Source of the DNA: Eubacterium sp.
GTDB taxonomy: Bacteria; Bacillota; Clostridia; Oscillospirales; Acutalibacteraceae
Length of the DNA: 6,829 bases
NCBI GenBank assembly: GCA_029052085.1
Contig: JAIDJS010000145.1
Span: forward strand, 1-6,829
Direction of reading: 5' to 3'
The number at the start of each line of letters is the position of its first letter. The stretch's first letter is position 1. This document shows, piece by piece, positions 1 to 5,902 of the stretch. Below the pieces are notes generated by a model. It did no database searches, had not been told where the DNA came from, and saw only the letters and a list, made by a program, of their open reading frames with translations. Both the position numbers and the translations under genes were made by a program.

Positions 1-20
1 GAGCCGAAGCTCTCTCTGAA
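1..20 (-). terminator. Partial hairpin terminator at the left edge, downstream of the kinase gene
   Basis: Read on the minus strand, the first 12 bases form GAGC-TTCG-GCTC, a hairpin with a UUCG loop. The minus-strand sequence just before it is CAGAGAGAGC, so the stem probably continues into bases beyond the window as GAGAGAGC/GCTCTCTC. It lies about 20-40 bases after the kinase stop codon, where a terminator is expected. Only one arm and the loop are visible, and any U-run lies outside the window. Confidence 0.4.
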
Positions 21-41
21 AAACAATGAATTTAATATGTA

Positions 42-1658
42 TTAACCATTAAGAATTGCAAAGTTTTCCTTGTTTGATTTATAAAGATTCTGGAATACTC
101 TGAAATTTCTGTCATAAACATCTTTATGCTCAGGATTAGGATAATAATGCTTTTTGGCAGGAATAAGCGGCTTAACATGCTCAAGTGACGGAATAAGATC
201 CAATCCTACTGCGATGCAGGCAGCTGCTCCTACAGCACCTACATTCTGCGGACTGTCTACAACCTCAATCTCACGCTGTAAAATATCGGAAAGAATCTGG
301 CAGGTAACCTCGCCCAAAGCACCGCCGCCGCAGAAACGGATAACCTTGGAAATTTTAACCTCTTTTTTAATATCCTGTCTTTCAAGCATCCATCTCATAT
401 GGAAGCAGATGCCCTCTACAACAGATCTTATTAATTCGGTTTTGCCTGTGTCAATTTTGATGTTGAAAAACATACCTGCAGCATTCGGGTCTTCAAACGG
501 GCAGCGGTTGCCGTGCAGCCACGGAGTAAAGATTGTTCCGTTAGAGCCTGCGGGAACAGTGTCAATAACCTGTTCCATATAATCGTAAAGATTAATCTGC
601 AGTGCTTCAACTGCGTCTGATACATTTTTGTCGTGAAGATAAACTCTGATATCGTCAAGAGCAAGGTGGTCCTTAACCCATTCAACGCATTTGTTTGATG
701 TTTCCAGCTCTCCGAAATAGTTGTATTTTCCGGGATCGGCACCAACGATGGCTGCCATCATTGCACTTGCATCAACAACCTGCTTGTTAACTACTGTTCC
801 AACCCAGCCGGAGGTACCGCTGTAAATATGGGTATCGCCGATTGCTACCGAGCCTGTTCCGACACCGATAAGAGAAGCGTCGCCGCCGCCGCCGAATACG
901 GCTGTTCCCGCAGCAAGACCAAGCTCTTCGGCTGCCTTTTCGGTAACCTCGCCAACCTTTTCGGTGCATTTCTTGATTTCAGGCAGATGCTTCATATCAA
1001 CGCCTACCATATCGCAGATCGGCTTGCACCAGCCCTCATGGCCCTTTCTTGTATCATAAAGAAGTGTTGCGAAAGCGCTGTCTTCTGTCATAACAAATTC
1101 ACCGCTTGCACGGCAGATAAGATATTCCTTAACATCAAGCCATTTATAAACCTTTGAGAAAACCTCAGGCTCATGAGCCTCTACCCATTTGTATTTCCAG
1201 ATAGGGTCTTTAACGGAGGAGCTTACAGCGCCCGTGTATTTAAGATATTTAAGCAGCTTTGAAACCTCTGCGCCGGCAATCTGAACGCCATGGGCAATAC
1301 CTTTTTTCAGCTCTTCTCTTGCGCGCTGATCCATATAGCTCATAGGATGGCGGACGCAGTTTCCTTCCTCATCAACAAGAACAAGTCCCTGCATCTGAGA
1401 ACAGAATGAAATGCCCTCAATCTGTTCCTTGCTTACATAAGGCACCTTTTCAAAAACGCTTTTTGTTGAAACGCACATAGCATCCCACCATTCGTCTGCG
1501 TGCTGCTCAGCACCGCCCTTAGCGCCTGTTTCATCGTCAACATAAAGCTTGTAGCCAAGTGTTGCAGAGCCAAGGATTTTGATTTCCTTATCAATTTCGA
1601 TAAGGCAGGTTTTAATTCCTGTTGTGCCAATGTCGTAAGTAATAACATATTTACCCAT
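42..1658 (-). CDS. FGGY-family carbohydrate kinase (xylulokinase-like)
   Basis: A cytoplasmic ATP-dependent sugar kinase of 538 residues, close to the usual FGGY length of about 480-550. It should phosphorylate a ketose or related polyol hydroxyl. Visible motifs, in order: the first phosphate loop YDIGTTGIKT (8-17); the sugar-binding region with SQMQG (87-91) and YMDQRA (108-113), where xylulokinases have GQMHG and WxDxR; GGGGDA (256-261), whose Asp260 is the expected catalytic base; GVGTG (265-269) and SGTSGW (280-285); and the C-terminal nucleotide-binding stretch FCGGGALGEVTCQILSDIL, matching the family GGGA...QI.AD signature. The start is an ATG whose first base overlaps the stop codon of the upstream TetR gene (TAATG), with a GGAGG ribosome site inside that gene's last codons, so the two are translationally coupled. 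The substrate cannot be named; the QMQG variant and the aldolase/aminotransferase neighbours argue against plain xylulose catabolism. Family assignment is firm, specificity unknown. Confidence 0.93.
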   Translation of the reverse strand: MGKYVITYDIGTTGIKTCLIEIDKEIKILGSATLGYKLYVDDETGAKGGAEQHADEWWDAMCVSTKSVFEKVPYVSKEQIEGISFCSQMQGLVLVDEEGNCVRHPMSYMDQRAREELKKGIAHGVQIAGAEVSKLLKYLKYTGAVSSSVKDPIWKYKWVEAHEPEVFSKVYKWLDVKEYLICRASGEFVMTEDSAFATLLYDTRKGHEGWCKPICDMVGVDMKHLPEIKKCTEKVGEVTEKAAEELGLAAGTAVFGGGGDASLIGVGTGSVAIGDTHIYSGTSGWVGTVVNKQVVDASAMMAAIVGADPGKYNYFGELETSNKCVEWVKDHLALDDIRVYLHDKNVSDAVEALQINLYDYMEQVIDTVPAGSNGTIFTPWLHGNRCPFEDPNAAGMFFNIKIDTGKTELIRSVVEGICFHMRWMLERQDIKKEVKISKVIRFCGGGALGEVTCQILSDILQREIEVVDSPQNVGAVGAAACIAVGLDLIPSLEHVKPLIPAKKHYYPNPEHKDVYDRNFRVFQNLYKSNKENFAILNG

Positions 1659-2341
1659 TATTTTCCCTCCGTGTAATCACTTTTCTTTTTTTCAAAAGTA
1701 AATGCAGATTCTATAAATTTTAAAAGCTGATTTACAATTTCATCATCGTTAAGCTCATCTGTGTCAACACCCGTGTATATTCTCAGTCTTTCCCTGTAAT
1801 ATTCGCAGGTAAAGGAAAATTGAAGCGTTGTGAGCAGATTATCAAGAAAAAAGGCAAAAAGCCTTGGATCCAGATCCTGGCGTACATCTCCGCCGGCAAG
1901 AGCCTGTGCAATGGATGTTATATATTTTCGGCTTGTTACGCTTTCTATTTCTCTTGCAAGCATAACCGCCCTTTCTCCGTCTTTTTCAGCCGTTATTTCA
2001 TTATACAGTTTTATATATTTGATGTTTTTTCTTGAAAGCTCGCAGGCTGCACGAAGAAGCTTTTCCGCTTTTATTAGAAGCTTATCCTGACTGATCATAA
2101 TTTCTTCAACGGCATCCTCAAGGATTTTCATTCCCCTTGTTATACAGGTTAAAAACAAATCTTCCTTTGTGGAAAAGTATTTATACATTAATCCGATGCT
2201 TATTCCTGCATTATGGGCAATTACATTTATATTTGCGTTTTCATATCCCTTTGAGGAGAACTCATCTATACCAACCTCAAGAATGTTTTCTTTTCGTTCT
2301 TCGGGAATTTTTTCAAAGGCTTCTTTATAATGTTTTATCAT
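1658..2341 (-). CDS. TetR/AcrR-family transcriptional regulator
   Basis: A 227-residue regulator of typical TetR length. The N-terminal DNA-binding domain spans about residues 15-62: RKENILEVGIDEFSSKGYE, then the helix-turn-helix with INVIAHNAGISIGLMYKYF and STKEDLF, the standard TetR signature ending in YxYFxxKEDLF. Residues from about 70 onward are the variable ligand-binding and dimerisation region and show no recognisable ligand class. The tail is charged (FEKKKSDYTEGK). It is first gene of a two-gene leftward operon, with its stop overlapping the kinase start by one base. It faces the aminotransferase/aldolase operon across a 273-bp control region, so it is the obvious candidate regulator of both arms, sensing a pathway sugar or phosphate (inference). 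No Shine-Dalgarno is visible before the ATG; the leader there is A/U-rich, so it may be weakly translated, as suits a repressor. Family call is firm. Confidence 0.92.
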   Translation of the reverse strand: MIKHYKEAFEKIPEERKENILEVGIDEFSSKGYENANINVIAHNAGISIGLMYKYFSTKEDLFLTCITRGMKILEDAVEEIMISQDKLLIKAEKLLRAACELSRKNIKYIKLYNEITAEKDGERAVMLAREIESVTSRKYITSIAQALAGGDVRQDLDPRLFAFFLDNLLTTLQFSFTCEYYRERLRIYTGVDTDELNDDEIVNQLLKFIESAFTFEKKKSDYTEGK

Positions 2342-2350
2342 TTTTTAAAA

Positions 2351-2370
2351 TTTTGTAGCATTGCACAAAA
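2351..2370. promoter_or_regulatory. Inverted repeat next to the TetR start codon
   Basis: TTTTGT-N8-ACAAAA is a perfect 6-bp inverted repeat, and the centre adds GCA/TGC once a single base is looped out. It ends about 10 bases before the TetR start codon, within its predicted 5' leader. It could be a second regulator site or a chance AT-rich palindrome. Confidence 0.3.
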
Positions 2371-2426
2371 GAGTTTTTTCATTTTTATGCAAGTACAACA
2401 AATCCCTCTCTTGTTGCTTAAACATA

Positions 2427-2444
2427 GTGTAAGTATAGTAACAC
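2427..2444. promoter_or_regulatory. Candidate TetR operator overlapping its own promoter
   Basis: GTGTAAGTATAGTAACAC is an 18-bp palindrome with 7 of 9 base pairs symmetric (GTGT outer arms, TATA centre). It covers the -10 box of the predicted TetR promoter. The length and position match typical TetR-family autoregulatory operators. Binding is inferred from symmetry and placement only. Confidence 0.5.
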
Positions 2445-2463
2445 AAAATTCAAATTACTGCAA
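2435..2463 (-). promoter_or_regulatory. Predicted promoter for the TetR-kinase operon
   Basis: On the minus strand TTGCAG (2463-2458) is followed after 17 bases by TACTAT (2440-2435), a fair vegetative sigma-factor promoter. The predicted start near 2428 leaves a leader of about 87 bases before the TetR ATG. The -10 box lies inside the 18-bp palindrome at 2427-2444. Confidence 0.5.
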
Positions 2464-2504
2464 TAATTAGGAAGAAATTTAAACAAAAAATAATGAATAA
2501 GCGT

Positions 2505-2532
2505 TTGACAAATCGTTAAAAAGTGATATACT
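2505..2532 (+). promoter_or_regulatory. Predicted promoter for the aminotransferase-aldolase operon
   Basis: A consensus TTGACA (2505-2510) and TATACT (2527-2532) are separated by 16 bases, giving a predicted start near 2539 and a 5' leader of about 76 bases. The -10 box sits inside a small inverted repeat, AAGT-N5-ACTT (2521-2533). This is the best rightward promoter in the divergent region. Confidence 0.7.
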
Positions 2533-2547
2533 TAATATGTAAATAAA

Positions 2548-2563
2548 GTGAGCAGTGGCTCAC
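2548..2563. promoter_or_regulatory. Perfect inverted repeat in the aminotransferase leader (site 1)
   Basis: GTGAGC-AGTG-GCTCAC is a perfect 6-bp inverted repeat with a 4-base centre, about 10 bases after the predicted transcription start. In DNA it fits a repressor operator placed to block elongation or initiation; in RNA it is a 5'-end hairpin with a tetraloop. It resembles the second repeat at 2575-2595 (AAGTG...GCAG...TCAC), so both may bind the same factor. Confidence 0.5.
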
Positions 2564-2574
2564 ATCAAATATAA

Positions 2575-2595
2575 TTAAGTGGCAGGTTCACTTAA
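2575..2595. promoter_or_regulatory. Perfect inverted repeat in the aminotransferase leader (site 2)
   Basis: TTAAGTG-N7-CACTTAA is a perfect 7-bp inverted repeat ending 5 bases before the AAGGAGG ribosome site. Its centre is about 30 bp from that of site 1, close to three helical turns. It could be a second operator or an mRNA hairpin guarding the ribosome site; the sequence alone does not decide. Confidence 0.5.
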
Positions 2596-2614
2596 AAATT
2601 AAGGAGGAAAATTT

Positions 2615-4099
2615 ATGGATACAAGATTCGCTATTACAGAGTATCCTGATGCAGCTATTCTTACTTCACAGCTTGATGCGCTCATCAAAAAACCAATTTA
2701 TTCAATCAGCAGAGAAGCTCTTAAAGAGTACGAAGACGAATATTTTGCAAAGAAATGCAAGAAGTCTAAAGAGCAGATTGAAGAAGCAAAGAATATCATT
2801 CCGGGCGGTGTTCAGCACAACCTTGCTTTCAACTATCCTTTCCCAATCGTTATGGTAAAGGCTAAAGGCAACAGACTTTATGATGTTGACGGCAATGAAT
2901 ATTTTGACTTCCTTCAGGCCGGCGGTCCTACCATCATCGGCTCAAATGATGATGTAGTCAGAGAAAAGGTAAAAGAGCTTCTTGACGACTGCGGTCCATC
3001 AACCGGTCTTTTCCATCCTTATGAATATAAGCTTGCTAAGAAGATTTCAGAGTGTGTTCCATCAGTAGAAATGTTCCGTATGCTCGGTTCAGGTACTGAA
3101 GCATGTATGTGTGCTGTTCGTGTTGCACGTCTTGCTACCGGTCATAAGAACATTATCAAAATGGGCGGTGCTTACCACGGCTGGTCAGATCAGCTTGCTT
3201 GGGGTATGCGTGTTCCAGGAACTCTTAACCTTCAGTCACACGGTGTTCCGATGTTCGTATTCAAGCATACGCAGGAATTCTTCCCGAATGATCTTAAGTC
3301 ACTTGAAAAGAAGCTTATCCTTAATAAATTCCGCGGCGGTACAGCTGCTGTATTCATTGAGCCAATCGGTCCTGAATCAGCAACCCGTCCTGTAGATAAG
3401 GACTTCCCTAAGGGTGTTCAGGCTCTTTGCCGTAAGTATGGCGCTCTCCTTGTTTGTGATGAGGTTGTATCCGGCTTCCGTATCGGTCTTTCAGGTGCTC
3501 AGGGTTATTATGGTATTGATCCTGATATCTCAATCTTCGGTAAGATTATTGCAGGCGGCTATCCGGGTGCAGGCGGTATCGGCGGTCACAAGGAAGTTAT
3601 GAAATATCTTGGCGCAGGTCTTGATAAGTCTGAAGGCAAGAAGATTCATAAGGCAATGTGCGGCGGTACAATGGCTGCTACTCCTATTTCCTGCTGCGCA
3701 GGCTATACCGTAATCTGCGAAATCGAAAAGAGAAATGCTTGCCAGGTTGCAGGTCAGATGGCTGATCGCCTTGTTAAGGGTCTTAACGAATCAATCAAAA
3801 AGTATGATCTTCCTTTCGTTTGCTACAATATCGGCTCTGTTTGCCATCTTCATACTGTTGCAACAATGCACTTCAAAGTTGATTGGAAGAAGCCTTGGAC
3901 TATTCCTTCAACACTTAAGCAGACAAGTATCCGTCAGACAGAAATGCAGTATATGGGTGCTGCTTATATGGCAGAAGGTCTTGTAACGCTCGCTGGTTCT
4001 CGTCTTTACACTTCAAGTGCTTACACTGAAGAAGATATTGATGAATGCATCAAGCGTTTTGACAAAGTGCTTTCAAAGTGCGTAAAGATTGATTATTAA
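2615..4099 (+). CDS. Class III PLP-dependent aminotransferase (glutamate-1-semialdehyde aminomutase-like)
   Basis: A 494-residue fold-type I aminotransferase or aminomutase. Visible family features: substrate-entry region GNRLYDVDGNEYFDF (85-99); phosphate-binding GSGTEA (158-163) and GAYHGW (185-190); FIEPIG (247-252); CDEVVSGFR (281-289), whose Asp282 should contact the PLP ring nitrogen; and FGKIIAGGYPGAG (308-320), with Lys310 the Schiff-base lysine in the HemL-like FGK context. GGTMAATP (350-357) stands where the family has GTxxxNP. About 50 residues precede the point where HemL proteins normally begin, so it is longer than the usual 430 or so. AAGGAGG lies 7 bases before the ATG, and the reading frame supports this start. 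No haem genes are nearby; the kinase and aldolase neighbours suggest transfer or 1,2-migration of an amino group on a sugar-derived aldehyde or ketone (inference). Many Arg codons are CGT, suggesting high expression. Family firm, substrate unknown. Confidence 0.93.
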   Translation: MDTRFAITEYPDAAILTSQLDALIKKPIYSISREALKEYEDEYFAKKCKKSKEQIEEAKNIIPGGVQHNLAFNYPFPIVMVKAKGNRLYDVDGNEYFDFLQAGGPTIIGSNDDVVREKVKELLDDCGPSTGLFHPYEYKLAKKISECVPSVEMFRMLGSGTEACMCAVRVARLATGHKNIIKMGGAYHGWSDQLAWGMRVPGTLNLQSHGVPMFVFKHTQEFFPNDLKSLEKKLILNKFRGGTAAVFIEPIGPESATRPVDKDFPKGVQALCRKYGALLVCDEVVSGFRIGLSGAQGYYGIDPDISIFGKIIAGGYPGAGGIGGHKEVMKYLGAGLDKSEGKKIHKAMCGGTMAATPISCCAGYTVICEIEKRNACQVAGQMADRLVKGLNESIKKYDLPFVCYNIGSVCHLHTVATMHFKVDWKKPWTIPSTLKQTSIRQTEMQYMGAAYMAEGLVTLAGSRLYTSSAYTEEDIDECIKRFDKVLSKCVKIDY

Positions 4100-4110
4100 T
4101 CAATGATAAC

Positions 4111-4137
4111 AAGGGAGTGGGGTTTTCCTACTCCCTT
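4111..4137 (+). terminator. Intercistronic stem-loop between aminotransferase and aldolase
   Basis: AAGGGAGT (4111-4118) pairs perfectly with ACTCCCTT (4130-4137), and the stem extends inward by GGGG/TTCCT-side pairs including two G-U, leaving a TTT loop. The following U-tract is broken (TGCTTGGTTTTTA), so it is probably a leaky terminator or a processing/stability hairpin that lowers aldolase expression relative to the aminotransferase. It starts 11 bases after the aminotransferase stop. Confidence 0.6.
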
Positions 4138-4179
4138 TGCTTGGTTTTTAGAATATAAATTAAGATTAAGGAGAAAATT

Positions 4180-5397
4180 ATGGCTTACGAAATTGAAGAA
4201 GCTAAAAGATTAGTTGTTGATGCAGGCAAAAAGCTTATTGAAACAGGTCTTATTGCCCGCACATGGGGCAATGTTTCTGCCCGTATTTCAGATACTCAGT
4301 TTGTTATTACTCCTTCAGGAAGAGCTTATGAGGATTTAACACCTGAGGAAATCGTTGTTGTCAATATAGAGGATTGTGAATATGAGGGCGATATCAAGCC
4401 GTCATCGGAAAAGGGTGTTCACGCTGCTGCTTACAGACATCATCCTGAGGTTGATTTTGTTATCCATACGCATCAGAGAGCAGCAACAATCGTCAGCATT
4501 ACAGGCATGGAAATCAGAAATGTTTATGCTGAATATAAAGATGTTCTCGGCGAAAGAGTTCCGACAGCTGATTACGCAATGTCAACAACAAATTCCCTTC
4601 GCAAAAAGGTTGAAAACTGCATTGTGCTGAATCCGGATTGCTATGCGATTATGCTTATGCACCATGGTACGCTCTGTATGGGCAAATCTTATGATGAGGC
4701 TTTCAACATTGCCGAAACGCTTGAAAAGTGCTGCGAAAGAGTAATTAAGGATAATTATATGCGCCATTCATGGGCAAGATCATATTCTGATGATGATAAA
4801 AGAAATTACTTCCTCAGAAAGAAGGACGCCGGCGAGATGCCTGAAACAATCTGTGATCTTGGCTCTTCGGTAAGAAACGACAATATGTTTACGCTTACTG
4901 TTGGCGATGTAACGGTTGATGTTGATATTGAAACAGGTCTTGGCATTAATGGAATCGCTCCTAAATGTGCTAAAATTCACAGAGAGATTTATCTTTCTGA
5001 AAAATGCTCAATGATTAAGCATTTAACTACTCCGGATGTTATTGCTGTTTCATGCACAGGCGATCCGATTATTCCTATGATTGATGACTTTGCTCAGATT
5101 GTTGGTCTTGATGTAAAATGCAGCCCATGGATTGACGGCGATACAGATGATTGTGCAAAGAATATTGCAAAGGCTCTTAAGGGCAGAAATGCTGTTCTTG
5201 TTCAGGGCAATGGTGCGCTTGTAACAGGTAATAGTGACGGCGATATGCAGGCTCTTGAAATTATTATGGATAAGGGCTGTGCTGCTGTTGTTGATGTAAG
5301 TATTTTCAACAGAGCGCATTATGTTCCGAAAATGGAATGTTTCCTTATGAGAACGGTTTATCTTGCTAAATATTCAAAGCAGATTGATAAGAAATAA
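4180..5397 (+). CDS. Class II aldolase/adducin-family protein with a degenerate second aldolase-like half
   Basis: Residues 1 to about 200 form a standard zinc-dependent class II aldolase/epimerase domain (FucA, RhaD and AraD relatives). Visible motifs: GNVSAR (30-35), TPSGRAY (44-50), KPSSE (73-77) with Glu77 as the expected catalytic acid, HTH (96-98) and HHG (161-163) supplying the metal-binding histidines. It would cleave a ketose phosphate to DHAP and an aldehyde, or epimerise a pentulose phosphate. At 405 residues it is about twice the family's usual 210-260. Residues about 236-380 look like a second copy of the same fold: KIHREIY followed by PDVIAVSCT, then KGRNAVLVQGNGALVTG, align with the SSEKGVHAAAY, VDFVIHTH and HHGTLCMG segments, but the Glu and all metal histidines are replaced (SCT for HTH, GNG for HHG). 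That half may serve in dimer packing or regulation (inference). AAGGAG lies 6 bases before the ATG. It is second gene of the operon, 80 bases after the aminotransferase. Confidence 0.9.
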   Translation: MAYEIEEAKRLVVDAGKKLIETGLIARTWGNVSARISDTQFVITPSGRAYEDLTPEEIVVVNIEDCEYEGDIKPSSEKGVHAAAYRHHPEVDFVIHTHQRAATIVSITGMEIRNVYAEYKDVLGERVPTADYAMSTTNSLRKKVENCIVLNPDCYAIMLMHHGTLCMGKSYDEAFNIAETLEKCCERVIKDNYMRHSWARSYSDDDKRNYFLRKKDAGEMPETICDLGSSVRNDNMFTLTVGDVTVDVDIETGLGINGIAPKCAKIHREIYLSEKCSMIKHLTTPDVIAVSCTGDPIIPMIDDFAQIVGLDVKCSPWIDGDTDDCAKNIAKALKGRNAVLVQGNGALVTGNSDGDMQALEIIMDKGCAAVVDVSIFNRAHYVPKMECFLMRTVYLAKYSKQIDKK

Positions 5398-5417
5398 TGA
5401 TATATTGCAAAATATAT

Positions 5418-5443
5418 GGGCGGAATGTATTTCCGCCCTTTTT
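5418..5443 (+). terminator. Rho-independent terminator of the aminotransferase-aldolase operon
   Basis: GGGCGGAA (5418-5425) and TTCCGCCC (5431-5438) form a perfect GC-rich 8-bp stem with a 5-base loop, followed directly by TTTTT. It lies 20 bases after the aldolase stop codon. A small AT-rich inverted repeat just before it (5399-5416) adds little. Confidence 0.9.
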
Positions 5444-5465
5444 GTTATATTAAATTCTGATATGC

Positions 5466-5486
5466 GAACCGATATTGAATCGGTTC
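5466..5486. repeat. Perfect hairpin, GAACCGAT / ATCGGTTC
   Basis: An 8-bp perfect inverted repeat with a 5-base loop (ATTGA) and no U-run on either side, so it is not an obvious terminator. It sits between the operon terminator and the next hairpin, in otherwise non-coding DNA. It may be part of a small dispersed repeat together with 5502-5521, which only a genome search could show. Confidence 0.5.
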
Positions 5487-5496
5487 CTATAATTAT

Positions 5497-5521
5497 AAAA
5501 GCCTCCCTTATAAAAGGGAGG
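5497..5521 (-). terminator. Plausible leftward terminator for the small XRE genes
   Basis: Read on the minus strand, CCTCCCTT-TTAT-AAGGGAGG is a perfect 8-bp stem followed by CTTTTA. It lies about 75 bases after the stop codon of the XRE gene ending at 5598 and is the first hairpin with a U-rich tail in that direction. The CCTCCCTT...AAGGGAGG core also resembles short dispersed repeats of gut clostridia as I recall them, so its origin may be a repeat element. Confidence 0.45.
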
Positions 5522-5597
5522 GAACAGCTTGCGGTAGAGGAATTCGGGGAAACGAACTCATATATTTGTTTTTCAGAACAGGCATCGCCGGTCCTTT

Positions 5598-5807
5598 TTA
5601 GTATTTATTCGGATTATCGGTTAATCCTAAAATATAATCGGTAGTTGTGTTAAAGAATTCAGCAAGTAAGCATAATGTATTCAGCGGGATATCCCTTTGC
5701 CCGTTTTCATAACGGGAATAGCAAACCTGTGTGCAATTCAGAAATGCAGCAACATCAATTTGCTTAATATCTTTGTCTTCCCTGATATCCTTTAATCTTA
5801 GCTTCAT
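5598..5807 (-). CDS. Small XRE/Cro-family repressor, copy A
   Basis: A 69-residue protein that is almost entirely one XRE/Cro-type DNA-binding domain. It starts MKLRLKDIREDKDIKQ; the helix-turn-helix spans about residues 16-37 (IDVAAFLNCTQVCYSRYENG), and the QRDIP and FFNTTTDYILGLTDNP segments are typical of compact phage- or element-type repressors. The recognition helix reads TQVCYSRYE. It is about 61% identical (42 of 69) to the neighbouring copy B, has exactly the same length, and lies 305 bp from it. GGTGG sits 6 bases before the ATG. The predicted -10 box TATAAT places the transcription start at that GGTGG, giving a leader of only about 11 bases. Two ATACC-N5-GGTAT palindromes lie just upstream, so autoregulation is likely. 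No effector gene is attached. Confidence 0.9.
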   Translation of the reverse strand: MKLRLKDIREDKDIKQIDVAAFLNCTQVCYSRYENGQRDIPLNTLCLLAEFFNTTTDYILGLTDNPNKY

Positions 5808-5824
5808 ATAATACCACCAAACTT

Positions 5825-5854
5825 ATTATAGGAAATACCACATTGGTATATTGA
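5825..5854 (-). promoter_or_regulatory. Leftward promoter of XRE copy A
   Basis: TATAAT (5830-5825) is a perfect -10 box; the -35 region is weak (TCAATA at 5854-5849, 18-base spacer). Both elements recur at the same relative positions in copy B, which supports them. The predicted start, near 5818, is the first G of the ribosome site. Confidence 0.55.
5834..5850. promoter_or_regulatory. Operator-like palindrome OA1 (copy A, leftward promoter)
   Basis: AATACC-ACATT-GGTATA contains the perfect arms ATACC/GGTAT around a 5-base centre. It fills the spacer of the leftward promoter of copy A. It shares arms with OA2, 25 bp away. Autorepressor binding is inferred. Confidence 0.6.
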
Positions 5855-5879
5855 TTTATAAACCGAAATGGTATATAAT
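5851..5879 (+). promoter_or_regulatory. Rightward promoter divergent from XRE copy A
   Basis: TTGATT (5851-5856), 17 bases, TATAAT (5874-5879): a strong match to the vegetative consensus. The predicted start near 5886 would drive transcription into the 3' end of XRE copy B, antisense to it. An equivalent promoter lies at the same offset in copy B (6154-6182). The gene it originally served is not here. Confidence 0.6.
5859..5875. promoter_or_regulatory. Operator-like palindrome OA2 (copy A, rightward promoter)
   Basis: TAAACC-GAAAT-GGTATA has 5 of 6 arm positions symmetric and the same ACC/GGT core as OA1. It occupies the spacer of the rightward promoter of copy A, at the same place as OB2 in copy B. 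Confidence 0.55.
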
Positions 5880-5902
5880 AGGCAGTATGTTTTTCTGACA
5901 GA

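Larger units (their letters stand above)
5598..5879. repeat. Copy A of a duplicated repressor-plus-divergent-promoter module
   Basis: The A module (gene, leftward promoter, two 17-bp palindromes, rightward promoter) matches the B module at 5903-6182 element by element with a constant 303-305 bp offset: stop, ATG, TTGGTG ribosome site, TATAAT, TCAATA, rightward TTGA, and rightward -10. The gene sequences are clearly homologous; the promoter DNA keeps its box positions but the operators have changed. This implies an old tandem duplication. Confidence 0.75.

Noticed and set aside
154..1157. Plus-strand open frames opposite the kinase gene
   Set aside because: They are antisense to a well-supported FGGY kinase and carry no motif; the protein on the minus strand explains the coding signal.
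2615..4099. Naming the aminotransferase hemL
   Set aside because: The motifs are HemL-like, but the extra N-terminus and the kinase/aldolase context with no haem genes make the haem-pathway role unlikely; the symbol was left empty.
5363..5644. 93-residue plus-strand open frame
   Set aside because: It overlaps the aldolase end, runs through a strong terminator and two hairpins, and then antisense to XRE copy A; no ribosome site or recognisable domain.
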